From contig JACKDU010000005.1 in NCBI GenBank assembly GCA_020633335.1, positions 619,830 through 683,829 on the forward strand: a DNA stretch of 64,000 nucleotides, read 5' to 3'. The position numbers were made by a program, and so were the translations under genes. This document shows positions 7,801-16,435 of this stretch, in pieces (the stretch's first letter is position 1; each line of letters starts with the position of its first letter). The notes beneath the pieces are model-generated. The model was not told where the DNA came from and did not search any database. It saw nothing but the letters and a program-made list of their open reading frames with translations. The stretch comes from Myxococcales bacterium (GTDB lineage: Bacteria; Myxococcota_A; Polyangia; Nannocystales; Nannocystaceae).

Positions 7801-8838
7801 TCAGCCGCCGAAGCGCCCGAGCACCAGCGCCGCCGCGCCGCCGCGGATCGCCGCCCCCAGGCGCTCGCGCTCCGCCGGCGCGAGGCGGGCGAGGGCGGCG
7901 GCCTCGAGCCGCTCGAGGTGCTCGCGGAGGTCGTCGATCACCAGCGCCTCGATCTCGATCATCGCCTCGAGATCGCCGGGCGCCGGGCGGCCGACCTTGG
8001 AGATCGCGCTCTCGAGGCGCTGCTCGCTCAGGAGGGCGTCGACGGTCCACTCGAGGAGCGCGAGGGGGCCGGCGCCGATCGGCGGGCTCGCCCAGGCGCT
8101 CGCGCCGTGGAAGCGGCGGTCCTCGGCGAAGGCGGCGATCTTGCGCTTGAGGAGGGGCCGGCTCCGGGCCGCGCCCTCGCCGAGGGTGATCGCCGGCAGC
8201 GGCCGGATCACCACGCCCTCGGCCGCGTTGGGGCGGGCGAGCGGCGGCAGGCCGAGGCGCGCCGGGATCGTCGAGTCGAAGCCGAGCGGGAAGTCGAGCG
8301 CCTCGCGGAGGCTGCCGACGTGGAGCGGCTCGGCGACGAAGAAGCCCTGGCCCCGCGCGCGGGCGATCGCCTCGTCGAAGTCGAGGAAGCGGCGCTCGCC
8401 GACGACCGCGACGGCGACGTCGAAGACGCAGAATTCGACGCCCGGCGCGTAGTAGACCCCGGTTTGGACCGGCTGGGCGCCGGCCACCGGGGCGACGTCG
8501 GGGTGGGGGTAGGCGCCGCCGAAGAGCTCGCCGTAGACGAAGGTGCGGACGATCGCCGGATCGCCGGCGCGGAGCTCGTCGTGGAGCGCGAGCGCGGACG
8601 CGGCGTGGCGGAGGCGGACCTCCTGGAAGTTGAAGAAGGCGTCGCCCTCGCCGAGGAGCGCCTTGCGCTTGGCCGCCTGCACGCCGTCTTCGTCGACCAC
8701 CAGGCAGAAGTTGGCGCCGTGGATCTTCTCGGTCACCGCCCAGCGTAGGCGGTCGAGGCGGCGGAGCGCCGCGGGATCGCCGATCCAGGCGTCGGTCCCC
8801 TCGGGGATCCGGTCGTAGGGGATGTGCTCGCTGGCCAT
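7801..8838 (-). CDS. Rnl2-family RNA ligase
   Basis: 345 residues from the ATG at 8838 (MASEHIPYDR); a longer frame starts 16 codons upstream without a better start. The nucleotidyltransferase motifs of T4 Rnl2-type ligases are all present: EKIHGAN with nucleophile Lys38 (motif I), YGELFGG (motif IIIa), AEGVVIRP (motif IV) and LLKRKIA (motif V). Such enzymes seal nicks in double-stranded RNA or repair cleaved RNA using ATP. The roughly 100-residue C-terminal helical part has no assigned function. The gene is not next to a polynucleotide kinase or RtcB; the only other RNA-damage gene in the window is prfH at 47.3 kb. Confidence 0.9.
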   Translation of the reverse strand: MASEHIPYDRIPEGTDAWIGDPAALRRLDRLRWAVTEKIHGANFCLVVDEDGVQAAKRKALLGEGDAFFNFQEVRLRHAASALALHDELRAGDPAIVRTFVYGELFGGAYPHPDVAPVAGAQPVQTGVYYAPGVEFCVFDVAVAVVGERRFLDFDEAIARARGQGFFVAEPLHVGSLREALDFPLGFDSTIPARLGLPPLARPNAAEGVVIRPLPAITLGEGAARSRPLLKRKIAAFAEDRRFHGASAWASPPIGAGPLALLEWTVDALLSEQRLESAISKVGRPAPGDLEAMIEIEALVIDDLREHLERLEAAALARLAPAERERLGAAIRGGAAALVLGRFGG

Positions 8839-9003
8839 CGTGACCTCAAGCGCGGGAGGGTGCGGGCCATCGCGTCGCGCGGTCAAGGTGCGCCGGCGCG
8901 CCGCCGCAGAGGCGCGCGAGAGGCCGCGGAGGGGCCGAATTCGGGGGGAGCGCGGAGTCGAGCGTCGCCCCGGTCGCGGGGTCCGGGCGTCGATCGTCGT
9001 CGC

Positions 9004-10368
9004 CTAGCCGCGCTCGGCGGCGAGGCGCTCGCGGACCTCGCGACGGACCGCGCGCTCGACCGCGTGGTCGTAGGAGAGCCCGTGGTAGAGGAAGGTCTCG
9101 GCGACCCTCGCCTTGACCAGGCGGCCGCCGACGACGCTGTAGGCGCGGGTGCTGGCCCGCAGGGCGCCGGCGAGGAGGACGTCGCCCCAGTGGCGCCGGC
9201 CCTCGATCACCGCCCAAAGGAGCGAGCCGGCGATCTCGTTGAGCGCGTCCCAATCGTCGTCGCGCCCGCGCGTCACCGCGGCCCCGCGGGCGTCGACGGT
9301 GAGCGTGTAGGCGTCGACGTCGGCCGGGAACACGACCTCGACCGCGAAGCGGAGCGGCCCCGCGGCGGCCATCGACGGGTACGCGCGGGCGAGCCCGTCG
9401 GCGAGGGGGCCGCGGATCCAGGCGTCGACGCGCTCGCGCATGCGCGAGGGGTCCTCGGCGAAGGGGTTGGGATCGCGGAGCGCCGGGATCGCGGTCGGCC
9501 TGTAGACGCGGGGGTCGGGCGCGCCGGTCGGGGTGACCAGCGCGCGCGCCCCCTCGGGGAGGAGCTCGACCTCGCCGCCGCGGACCCGGTAGCGCCCGCC
9601 GATCACCTGCGGCAGCGCGCGGGTGTCAGGCGCGGCGGCCTCGAGATCGCGGAGGAAGCGGCGCTCGCCGAGCGGGTGGACGAAGCGGTCCATCCAGCGG
9701 AAGGGGTCGACGTGGGCGGTGCCGGCGGAGGCCGGGACGATCGCGCGGGCGCCGGTGGCGACGACCTCGTCCAGGAGGGCGGCGTAGGCCGCGTAGGGGA
9801 ACGAGGTCTGGCGCCCGAGCGGGGCCGCGATCTCGAGGAGCGGCTGCCAGCGCGCGAGGGCCAGCGCGAGCGCGTCCGCGCCGAGCTCCGCGAGGCAGCG
9901 GGCGACGACGTCGCGGACGGCGGCCGCGGAGCCGAGGACGCTGTCGATCTGGTTCCAGACGACGCCGTCGTCGGTGGCGACCATCAGGCCCCACTCGTCG
10001 GGATCGATCGACGGGGTGGTGATCAGCGTGACCCCGTCGAGGGTGATCCGCTCGCCCTGGCCGACCCGGTGGATCGTCTCAAAGCCGAGCTCGTGGGCGG
10101 CCCAGGCGACGAGCGGGTCGGGGGTGACGAGGACCGACGCGGGGTCGAGGCGGGCGAGGCGGTGGAGGCTGGGGACGTCGAAGTGATCGGGGTGGCGGTG
10201 CGAGACCAGGATGAAGTCAGGGCGCAGCGCCTCGGCGTGGACCTCGCGATCGGGGACGACCTCGAAGACGCCGCCGTGGTGGGTCGCTTCGAGGAGCGGG
10301 TCGCAGAGGAGGCGGAGGCCCGCGGCCTCGACCAGCCACATCGCGTGTCCGAGGCAGGACCAGTCCAT
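9004..10368 (-). CDS. MBL-fold metallo-hydrolase, UlaG/RomA-like, with C-terminal extension
   Basis: 454 residues from ATG 10368, chosen over a start 25 codons upstream that would overlap the divergent radical SAM gene. The N-terminal half is a metallo-beta-lactamase-like domain: GHAMWLVEAAGLRLLCDPL, then SHRHPDHFD, which supplies the zinc ligands in the form HxHxDH. Around residues 310-450 there is an extra domain with a possible lipid-transfer or SCP2-like pattern (LRFAVEVVFPADVDAYTLTV), which I cannot assign. It is divergent from the radical SAM operon and may share its promoter region of about 60 bp, but nothing else links it to that system. Confidence 0.82.
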   Translation of the reverse strand: MDWSCLGHAMWLVEAAGLRLLCDPLLEATHHGGVFEVVPDREVHAEALRPDFILVSHRHPDHFDVPSLHRLARLDPASVLVTPDPLVAWAAHELGFETIHRVGQGERITLDGVTLITTPSIDPDEWGLMVATDDGVVWNQIDSVLGSAAAVRDVVARCLAELGADALALALARWQPLLEIAAPLGRQTSFPYAAYAALLDEVVATGARAIVPASAGTAHVDPFRWMDRFVHPLGERRFLRDLEAAAPDTRALPQVIGGRYRVRGGEVELLPEGARALVTPTGAPDPRVYRPTAIPALRDPNPFAEDPSRMRERVDAWIRGPLADGLARAYPSMAAAGPLRFAVEVVFPADVDAYTLTVDARGAAVTRGRDDDWDALNEIAGSLLWAVIEGRRHWGDVLLAGALRASTRAYSVVGGRLVKARVAETFLYHGLSYDHAVERAVRREVRERLAAERG

Positions 10369-10430
10369 CCGGCGGAGTATAGGCGGCCGCGTGTTGCCAG
10401 GGGGGCGCTCGCGGGGCGATACTCCGGTGC

Positions 10431-11492
10431 GTGAGTCGCCCACGGCGTCACTCGCTGGCCATCGAGCTCACCAGCCACTGCAACCAGCGCTGCAGCTACT
10501 GCTACAACGCCTGGCGCGAGGACAACGGCCGCGAGGTCGGGGCGCTGCGCTCCGCCGAGCTCCTCGCGCTGATCGAGCGGGCGCTCGACGAGGTCGACTT
10601 CCAACACGTCACGCTCACCGGCGGTGAGCCGCTCGCCCGCGCCGACCTCTTCCAGGTGCTCGACCTCTGCCGCCGGCGCGGGGTCGGGATCCAGATGATC
10701 TCGAACGGCGCGCTGGTCGACGACGCGAAGGCGGCGCGGCTCGCCGAGTACCCGATCCACTTCATCCAGATCACCCTCAACGGGGTCGAGCGCGAGCTCC
10801 ACAACGCGCACGTCGGCGGCGATCACTTCGACGCGACGATCGCCGGGATCGGGGCGCTGCGCCGCCACGGGGTCGCGGTCGCGGGCTGCGTGGTCGTCAC
10901 CCGCCGCAACGCGGGCCAGGTCGGGGCGATCCTCGATCGCTTCGCCGAGCTCGACGTGCGCTGCGTCGCCCTCTCGCGCTTCAGCCCGGCGGGCTTCGCC
11001 GCGAGCCACGTGGCCGCGCTCCTGCCCTCGCGCGGCGACGTGATCGGGGCGCTCGCGGAGGCCGAGCGCCGCGGCGCCGCCGGCATGGACATCCAGGTGA
11101 CGATGCCGGTGCCGCCCTGCGTGGTCGAGCACGCCGACTACCCCCACGTCCGCTTCGGCGAGTGCCCGATCGGCACCGAGGCCCAGGAGTTCGCCCTCGG
11201 CCCGCGCGGCGAGCTCCGCTCCTGCACCCTCCACGCCGAGGTCCTCGGCGACGCGCGCACGACCTCGCTGGCGGTGCTGGTCGAGGCCCCCGCGGTCGCC
11301 GGCTACCGCGACGTCACGCCCGAGTTCTGCGCGCCCTGTCCCCACCGGCGGCGCTGCGTCGGCGGCTGCGGGGCGGCGGCGGCGTCGGTCCTCGGCGACG
11401 CGCGCGGGCTCGATCCCTTCGTCGCCCAGCACGTCGACGACGCGTTCGCGGCCCGCCTCCGGCGCGCGCGGGCGCTGCCGGTGCACCCGTGA
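10431..11492 (+). CDS. Radical SAM/SPASM-type peptide-modifying enzyme
   Basis: 353 residues, GTG start. CNQRCSYC (Cys17, Cys21, Cys24) is the CxxxCxxC site that binds the catalytic 4Fe-4S cluster and SAM, followed by TLTGGEPL. The C-terminal region holds FGECPIG, ELRSCTLH, FCAPCPHRRRC and VGGCG, the Cys-rich pattern of a SPASM or related domain with auxiliary clusters. This architecture is typical of enzymes that install thioether, C-C or epimer modifications on ribosomal peptides. The stop overlaps the GTG of the next gene (GTGA at 11489-11492), so the two radical SAM enzymes are translationally coupled. A repeat peptide with six PxPCLxV units is encoded on the opposite strand 3 kb away and is the likely substrate (inference). 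Confidence 0.9.
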   Translation: MSRPRRHSLAIELTSHCNQRCSYCYNAWREDNGREVGALRSAELLALIERALDEVDFQHVTLTGGEPLARADLFQVLDLCRRRGVGIQMISNGALVDDAKAARLAEYPIHFIQITLNGVERELHNAHVGGDHFDATIAGIGALRRHGVAVAGCVVVTRRNAGQVGAILDRFAELDVRCVALSRFSPAGFAASHVAALLPSRGDVIGALAEAERRGAAGMDIQVTMPVPPCVVEHADYPHVRFGECPIGTEAQEFALGPRGELRSCTLHAEVLGDARTTSLAVLVEAPAVAGYRDVTPEFCAPCPHRRRCVGGCGAAAASVLGDARGLDPFVAQHVDDAFAARLRRARALPVHP

Positions 11493-13702
11493 GCCAGACC
11501 CGGGTGCTCCTCCTCTGGCCGGGCTGTGAGGGCGCGGCCGCCGGCAACTTCGGGGTGCCGCAGCTCGTCCTCCTCGGGACCTACGCGCGGGCCAAGACCG
11601 GGGCGCGCGTCGACATCGTCGACCTCGCGGCCGAGCGGGCGCTCGGTCCGGTGTCGCTCGACGCCCTCCTCGCGGGCCCCGACGGCCGCGGCTACGACGT
11701 GATCGCCCTCTCGGTCTACGCCTCCTTCGATCACCTCAAGTGCACGGCGATCGCCGAGATCGCCCGGCGCCGCTGGCCGGACGCGGTGATCGTCGCCGGC
11801 GGCTACCACCCGAGCGCGCGGCCGCTCGACTACATCGCCCCCGACTCGCCCTTTGACGTCTGCGTGATCGGCGAGGGCGAGCGGCCGCTGGTGACGATCA
11901 TCGAGTCCGTCGAGGGCGGGGCGCCGCTCCGCAAGGTCGCGCTCGGGCCGTCGGCGATCGATCACCTCGACGAGCTGCCGCCGAGCGACTGGTCGCTCCT
12001 CGGGCGCTACCGCGGGGTCGCCCGCAGGGTCGCCTCGCAGGCCCAGGTCTACCTCTCGCGCGGCTGCCCCTTCGACTGCGCCTTCTGCATGGAGCGGGCG
12101 AAGCGCGAGGTCTCGTGGCGGAGCCTCTCGGTCGAGCGGGCGCTCGAGGAGATCGCGTCGCTCCACCGCTTCCTCGACCTCCGGAGCTGGACCCTCTACT
12201 TCGGCGATGCGCTCTTCGGGATGAGGCGGGCGTGGCGGCGAGAATTCCTCGAGGGGCTCGCGTGCCTCGGCGTGCCGGTCGACAAGTACTGGCTGCTGAT
12301 CCGGGTCGATCTGGTCGAGGAGGAGGATCTTCGGCTCTTCTCCGCGGCGAATTGCGGGCTCGGCTTCGGGCTGGAGTCGGGCGACCCGGGGCTCCTGGCG
12401 ATCATCCGCAAGTCGGGGCGCCTCGACACCTATCTCGAGCGGATGCTCGAGATCTCGCAGAAGGCGCGGGAGCACGACGTGCCCTGGGGGGCGAACGTGA
12501 TCTGCGGCCACCCCGGCGAGACGCCGGCGACGATGGAGCGGAGCGCCGCCTACCTGCGGCGGCTCTTTGGCGATCCGCGGGGGACCACCGGCTTCCTCTC
12601 GGTCGATCCCTTCCGGCTCTACCCGGGGTCGCCGATCGACGGCGATCGGGGCTTCTACGAGCGGGAATTCGGGACCCGCTTTCACTACCCGGAGTGGTGG
12701 GACGACGGCGATCCGGAGTTCCTCTCGGAGTGGATCGATCCCTCCTCGGAGCTCGACTACCGGCGCCGCGAGGCGCTCCAGGACTCGCTGATGACGCCGA
12801 TCCTCGCGTCGATCGAGGACAACTTCGTCTACCGGGGAGCGGCGCGTGCGTACTTCCAGCGGGCGATCCGCGGCCAGCTCGCGTTCACCCGGGCGGGGCC
12901 GCGGATCCACTACCTCGACCGCTACTACGCCTGGCAGGGCTACCTCGGCCGCCGCGAGCAGGGGGAGCGCGAGCGTCTCGGCGACTCGGAGCTGGCGAAG
13001 CTCGCCCGCGAGCTCCGGCGCGAGCGCCTCGCGGCGGTCCAGAGTCGGGCGCAGGTGCGTCGTGACGCGCCGGTGATGGCGGCGATCGAGGCGGTCCCGC
13101 GCGAGCGCTTCGTCCTCCTCGATCAGGTCGCGCAGAGCGTCGACGACGTCGCGCTGCCGCTGGACGACTCGGGCGACGCGACGATCAGCGCGATGCATGC
13201 CTACGCGCGGAGCTTCTCGCTCCTCGAGGTCGGGCCGGGCGATCGGGTGCTCGACCTCGGCGCGGGCTCGGGCTACGGCGCGGCGATCCTGCGGGCGCTG
13301 GTCGGCGACGACGGCGACGTGGCGGCGATCGAGGTCGATCCCGCGCTCGTCGCCCGCGCCCGGCGGGCGCTCGCGGGCCAGGCGGTCACCCTCGCGGTCG
13401 GCGACGCCCTCGACCCTGCCACCTGGCCGCCCTCGGCCGCGGCCGCGAGCAAGGTCAGCGTCGGCTTCGCGCTCGAGGAATTGCCGGCGTCGTGGCTCGA
13501 GGTCCTGGCGCCGGGGACCGTGATCGTCGCGCCGCTCCGCCACGCGGGGGTCCTCCGGCTGGTGCGGGCGATCCACGACGGGGAGGCGTTCGCGTGCGAG
13601 CTCTTCGAAGAGGTGGCCTACGTGCGCGCGCGTCGACCTGCGCCGAGGGAGCCCCAGAGCGCGCCGCCTGCCGAGCGCGCGCGGCTGCCGATCGTCGGCT
13701 GA
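11489..13702 (+). CDS. B12-type radical SAM enzyme fused to PCMT-like methyltransferase
   Basis: 737 residues, GTG start coupled to the gene before it. Residues 1-150 resemble a cobalamin-binding domain (GGYHPS after a Rossmann-like strand), though the classical DxHxxG is not clear (SFDHLK). Residues 185-420 are a radical SAM core with Cys193, Cys197, Cys200 (CPFDCAFC), GLESGDP and NVICGHPGET. A helical linker follows, then residues 520-715 match protein-L-isoaspartate O-methyltransferases: MAAIEAVPRERFV, then VLDLGAGSGYGAAI as the SAM site. Two different SAM chemistries on one chain, next to a SPASM enzyme, suggest methylation or cross-linking plus carboxylate O-methylation of a peptide. Domain calls are firm; the substrate is inferred. 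Confidence 0.88.
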   Translation: MSQTRVLLLWPGCEGAAAGNFGVPQLVLLGTYARAKTGARVDIVDLAAERALGPVSLDALLAGPDGRGYDVIALSVYASFDHLKCTAIAEIARRRWPDAVIVAGGYHPSARPLDYIAPDSPFDVCVIGEGERPLVTIIESVEGGAPLRKVALGPSAIDHLDELPPSDWSLLGRYRGVARRVASQAQVYLSRGCPFDCAFCMERAKREVSWRSLSVERALEEIASLHRFLDLRSWTLYFGDALFGMRRAWRREFLEGLACLGVPVDKYWLLIRVDLVEEEDLRLFSAANCGLGFGLESGDPGLLAIIRKSGRLDTYLERMLEISQKAREHDVPWGANVICGHPGETPATMERSAAYLRRLFGDPRGTTGFLSVDPFRLYPGSPIDGDRGFYEREFGTRFHYPEWWDDGDPEFLSEWIDPSSELDYRRREALQDSLMTPILASIEDNFVYRGAARAYFQRAIRGQLAFTRAGPRIHYLDRYYAWQGYLGRREQGERERLGDSELAKLARELRRERLAAVQSRAQVRRDAPVMAAIEAVPRERFVLLDQVAQSVDDVALPLDDSGDATISAMHAYARSFSLLEVGPGDRVLDLGAGSGYGAAILRALVGDDGDVAAIEVDPALVARARRALAGQAVTLAVGDALDPATWPPSAAAASKVSVGFALEELPASWLEVLAPGTVIVAPLRHAGVLRLVRAIHDGEAFACELFEEVAYVRARRPAPREPQSAPPAERARLPIVG

Positions 13703-13714
13703 TCACGGGCCCCT

Positions 13715-14581
13715 TCAGCGGCGCGCCGCGAGGCCGGCGAGGAGCTCGGCCCGTCGCCGCGGCTCGGCCAGCGCGGCCGCGTCCGCGGGGGTGGCGAGGC
13801 CGGCCGCGATCGCCCCGCGGGCGACGCTCGAGAGGTCGAGGCCGGCGAGCCAGCGGGCGTGCGCGTCCCGGAGCGCCGCCGGGGCGCCGGCGATCCGGTC
13901 GGCGACGTCGATCAGCGCGCGCCACTCGGCGACGGCGTAGGGCTCCGCGCCGCGCACGCGCACGCTCTGCTCGTGGGCGGCGACCACCGCGGGGGTCGCC
14001 GGGTCGAGCTCGAGCCAGGCCGCCGGAGCGCCGACGAGGATCCGCTCCGGCAGCGCGCGGCCGCGGCCGCCGAGCGCCCAGACCACCTCGATCCGGGCCT
14101 CGGCGAGCCCCGGGAAGGCGGGCGTGAGCGCCTCGATCGCGGCCGCGACGGCGGCCCGCGCGGGGGTCAACGCGGGGATGATCGTCGCGCGCAGGCAGGC
14201 CTCAAAGCGCGGGGCGGCGAGACCGAGGGCCGCGAAGGCGAGCTCGACGGCGACCGCGTCGGCGGCCTGGAGCGCGCCGAGGAGCGCCGGCGCGGCGACC
14301 TCGTCTCGAGCGAGCGCGGCCAGCGGGCGCGCGGCGGCGCGGCGGAGCTGGGCGATCGACCCGAAGAGCTCGGGCAGCGCGTGGAGCACGGAGAGCGCGG
14401 GACGCTCCCGCCAGCGCGCGCCGATCAGCGCGCCGTCGCGGGCGAGCCCGTCGTCGCCGAGCGTGCGGGTCGACCAGGCGACGTAGCGCGGGTCATGGAG
14501 CTCGCCCGGGCCGCCCTGGGGCACGTGGGCGAGCACGTGGAGTGCGAGCTGGGTGTAGCCGTCGGCGAGCGCGACGCTCAT
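13715..14581 (-). CDS. Unknown protein coupled to the PxPCLxV repeat peptide gene
   Basis: 288 residues, strongly helical and Ala-rich. I do not recognise a family. Visible features are a patch near residue 200 with AAHEQSVRV, a possible His/Glu site, and several conserved-looking aromatic and Trp positions (RYVAWSTRTLG, AEWRALIDVAD). The ATG overlaps the stop of the repeat-peptide gene (ATGA at 14578-14581), so the two are made together. Its stop is 12 bp from the convergent radical SAM/PCMT gene. The tight link to the peptide gene suggests a partner such as a recognition protein, chaperone or further modifying enzyme. Confidence 0.75.
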   Translation of the reverse strand: MSVALADGYTQLALHVLAHVPQGGPGELHDPRYVAWSTRTLGDDGLARDGALIGARWRERPALSVLHALPELFGSIAQLRRAAARPLAALARDEVAAPALLGALQAADAVAVELAFAALGLAAPRFEACLRATIIPALTPARAAVAAAIEALTPAFPGLAEARIEVVWALGGRGRALPERILVGAPAAWLELDPATPAVVAAHEQSVRVRGAEPYAVAEWRALIDVADRIAGAPAALRDAHARWLAGLDLSSVARGAIAAGLATPADAAALAEPRRRAELLAGLAARR

Positions 14582-15072
14582 TCAGGCTTGGCGACGCGGA
14601 GGCAGGGCTGGGGTTCGGGCTCGGCGGGCGGCTTGTCGCGCGGCGGCGCGACGCGGAGGCAGGGCTGCGGCTTCGGCTTGGGCTCCTCCGGCGGCCGGAC
14701 CTTGAGGCAGGGCCGCGGCGTGGCGTCGGGGGTCGGCTTGTCGTCGGGGGCCGCCGTGGTGTTCGCGTCGGGTTCGGGCTCGGGCTCGGGGGCGGCGACC
14801 TTGAGGCAGGGCTCGGGGCGGGGCTCGGGCTCGGGCTGCGGCGCGACCTCGAGGCAGGGCTGCGGGGTCGCGTCGGGGTCGCCGTCGTGACCGCTATCGG
14901 GCTCGATGGGGGCGACGTTGAGGCAGGGCTGCGGCTTCGTGCACGCCGACCCGGTGGCGAGACCGGAGAGGGCGATGGCGATGAAGCGCTGACGACGGGC
15001 GAGGATCGCCGCGCGATCGGGATCCTCGACCTCGGGCTTCGGCGGATCGTGCTTCGTGTCGTCCTTGCCCAT
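14578..15072 (-). CDS. Candidate multicore peptide precursor with six PxPCLxV repeats
   Basis: 164 residues. Residues 1-43 form a leader: a charged start, then ARRQRF and a hydrophobic stretch ending TGSAC, which resembles a Tat or lipoprotein signal with Cys44 at the lipobox position. The rest is six copies of a heptad of form P-x-P-C-L-x-V at residues 47-53, 70-76, 86-92, 119-125, 135-141 and 154-160, joined by acidic Pro/Glu/Asp spacers. The units vary at the first x (Q, E or R) and the second (N, E, K or R), while P, C, L and V are invariant. Such leader-plus-repeat layout is typical of multicore ribosomal peptide precursors. An alternative is a surface lipoprotein with a structural Pro-rich repeat. 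Coupled by ATGA to the 288-residue protein downstream. Confidence 0.82.
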   Translation of the reverse strand: MGKDDTKHDPPKPEVEDPDRAAILARRQRFIAIALSGLATGSACTKPQPCLNVAPIEPDSGHDGDPDATPQPCLEVAPQPEPEPRPEPCLKVAAPEPEPEPDANTTAAPDDKPTPDATPRPCLKVRPPEEPKPKPQPCLRVAPPRDKPPAEPEPQPCLRVAKPE

Positions 15073-15138
15073 CGCCGGCCGAGGATACCACGACCGGCGA
15101 CGGCGAAATGTCGATCATTCTCGCGCCGGGATCGAGGT

Positions 15139-16215
15139 CTACGAGGCGCCCGGGCCCCCCGGGTCGCCGCCCTCGCGGGCGAGGAAGCCAGCGACCGCCC
15201 GCTCGATCTCCTGGCACACCCCGTCGCGCGCCGCCTTGGCCGCGACCTTGATCGCGTTGGCGATCGCCGAGGCGCCGCTGCGGCCGTGGGCCTTGATCAC
15301 CGGCGCCCGAAAGCCCAGGAGGGGCGCGCCGCCGTACTCGCGGTAGTCGGTGGTGGTCTTGAGCTGGCGGAGGCCGCTGGCGAGGAGGAGGAGGCCGAGG
15401 CGCCAGCCGAGGCGGGCCTTGAAGGCCTGCTTGCCGAGGCCGCGGAGCACCTCGGTGACCCCCTCGGCCATCTTGAGGGCGACGTTGCCGACGTAGCCCT
15501 CGCAGACGATCACGTCGGCGCCGCCGGTCGGGATGTCGTTGCCCTCGACGTTGCCGACGAAGTTGAGCAAGGGATCGCCGGCGAGGAGGCGGTGGGCCTC
15601 GCGGAGCACCTCGTCGCCCTTGGTCGGCTCGCTCCCCATGTTGAGGAGGCCGATCGTCGGCCGCGCGACCTTCGAGATCCGGCTGGCGTAGGCGTGGCCC
15701 ATGTAGGCGAAGAAGAGGAGGTCGCGGGCGCGGACCCGGACGGTCGCGCCGACGTCGAGGAGGAGCGCGAAGGGGTCGGGGCTGCTCGTCCGCTTGCGGG
15801 TCGGGTAGACGGCCGCGAGCGCCGAGCGCTCGATCCCCGGGATCCGCGGGAGCACCTGGGCGGCCGCGAGGACCAGGGCGCCGGTCGAGCCCGCCGAGAC
15901 CAGCGCGTCGGCGTCGCCCTCCGCGACCGCCCGCATCGCCACCAGGAGTGAGGCGTCAGGCTTGGCCGCGAGCGCGTCGCGGGGCTTCTCGTCCATCGTG
16001 ATCACCTCGCTGGCGTCGACGATCTGAAGGCGCGACGGATCGTGGTCGACCTGCGCGAGCTCGGCCTCGATCGTCGCCCGCTGACCGACGAGGAGGACGT
16101 GGATCGTCGTCGTCTTCGAGATCAGCGCGGCGGCCCGGACCGCCTCGCGGGGCCCGAGGTCGCCGCCCATCACGTCGAGGGCGACGCGGATCGAGCTCCG
16201 CTTCGGACTCGGCAT
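15139..16215 (-). CDS. plsX: Phosphate acyltransferase PlsX
   Basis: 358 residues, close to the usual length. VALDVMGGDLGP at the N-terminus, VSAGSTGA, LLNMGSEPTKGDE and FVGNVEGNDI are the diagnostic PlsX segments. The enzyme converts acyl-ACP to acyl-phosphate, the donor for PlsY in phospholipid synthesis. In many bacteria it precedes fabH and fabD, but here it stands alone, divergent from a fatty acid desaturase gene 220 bp away, so the shared theme is membrane lipid supply. The C-terminal ~15 residues (GGDPGGPGAS) are a low-complexity tail. Confidence 0.96.
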   Translation of the reverse strand: MPSPKRSSIRVALDVMGGDLGPREAVRAAALISKTTTIHVLLVGQRATIEAELAQVDHDPSRLQIVDASEVITMDEKPRDALAAKPDASLLVAMRAVAEGDADALVSAGSTGALVLAAAQVLPRIPGIERSALAAVYPTRKRTSSPDPFALLLDVGATVRVRARDLLFFAYMGHAYASRISKVARPTIGLLNMGSEPTKGDEVLREAHRLLAGDPLLNFVGNVEGNDIPTGGADVIVCEGYVGNVALKMAEGVTEVLRGLGKQAFKARLGWRLGLLLLASGLRQLKTTTDYREYGGAPLLGFRAPVIKAHGRSGASAIANAIKVAAKAARDGVCQEIERAVAGFLAREGGDPGGPGAS

Positions 16216-16435
16216 CGCTCGATTCTACGCGGTGAGGCTGCCGCCGCGCGAGCGCACCTCCAGCATGGGCGGGTCGCCGCGGCAAGCAGCGATCGAGGTG
16301 CGCGGAGGGTCGCGATCGCGTCGCTCTCGCGCTCTCGCGCGTCCGCCGGGCGCATTCGAGGACGCCGACGAAGCCAAGATGCGATCGGGCCAAAGAAGCC
16401 TTGGTTCCGGGGGCTCGGATGACGGACGTTGTTTC

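Noticed and set aside
5781..8150. 789-residue plus-strand open frame
   Set aside because: Antisense to the hydrolase, lipoprotein and RNA ligase genes, with Arg/Glu/Gly-rich translation typical of a shadow in GC-rich DNA.
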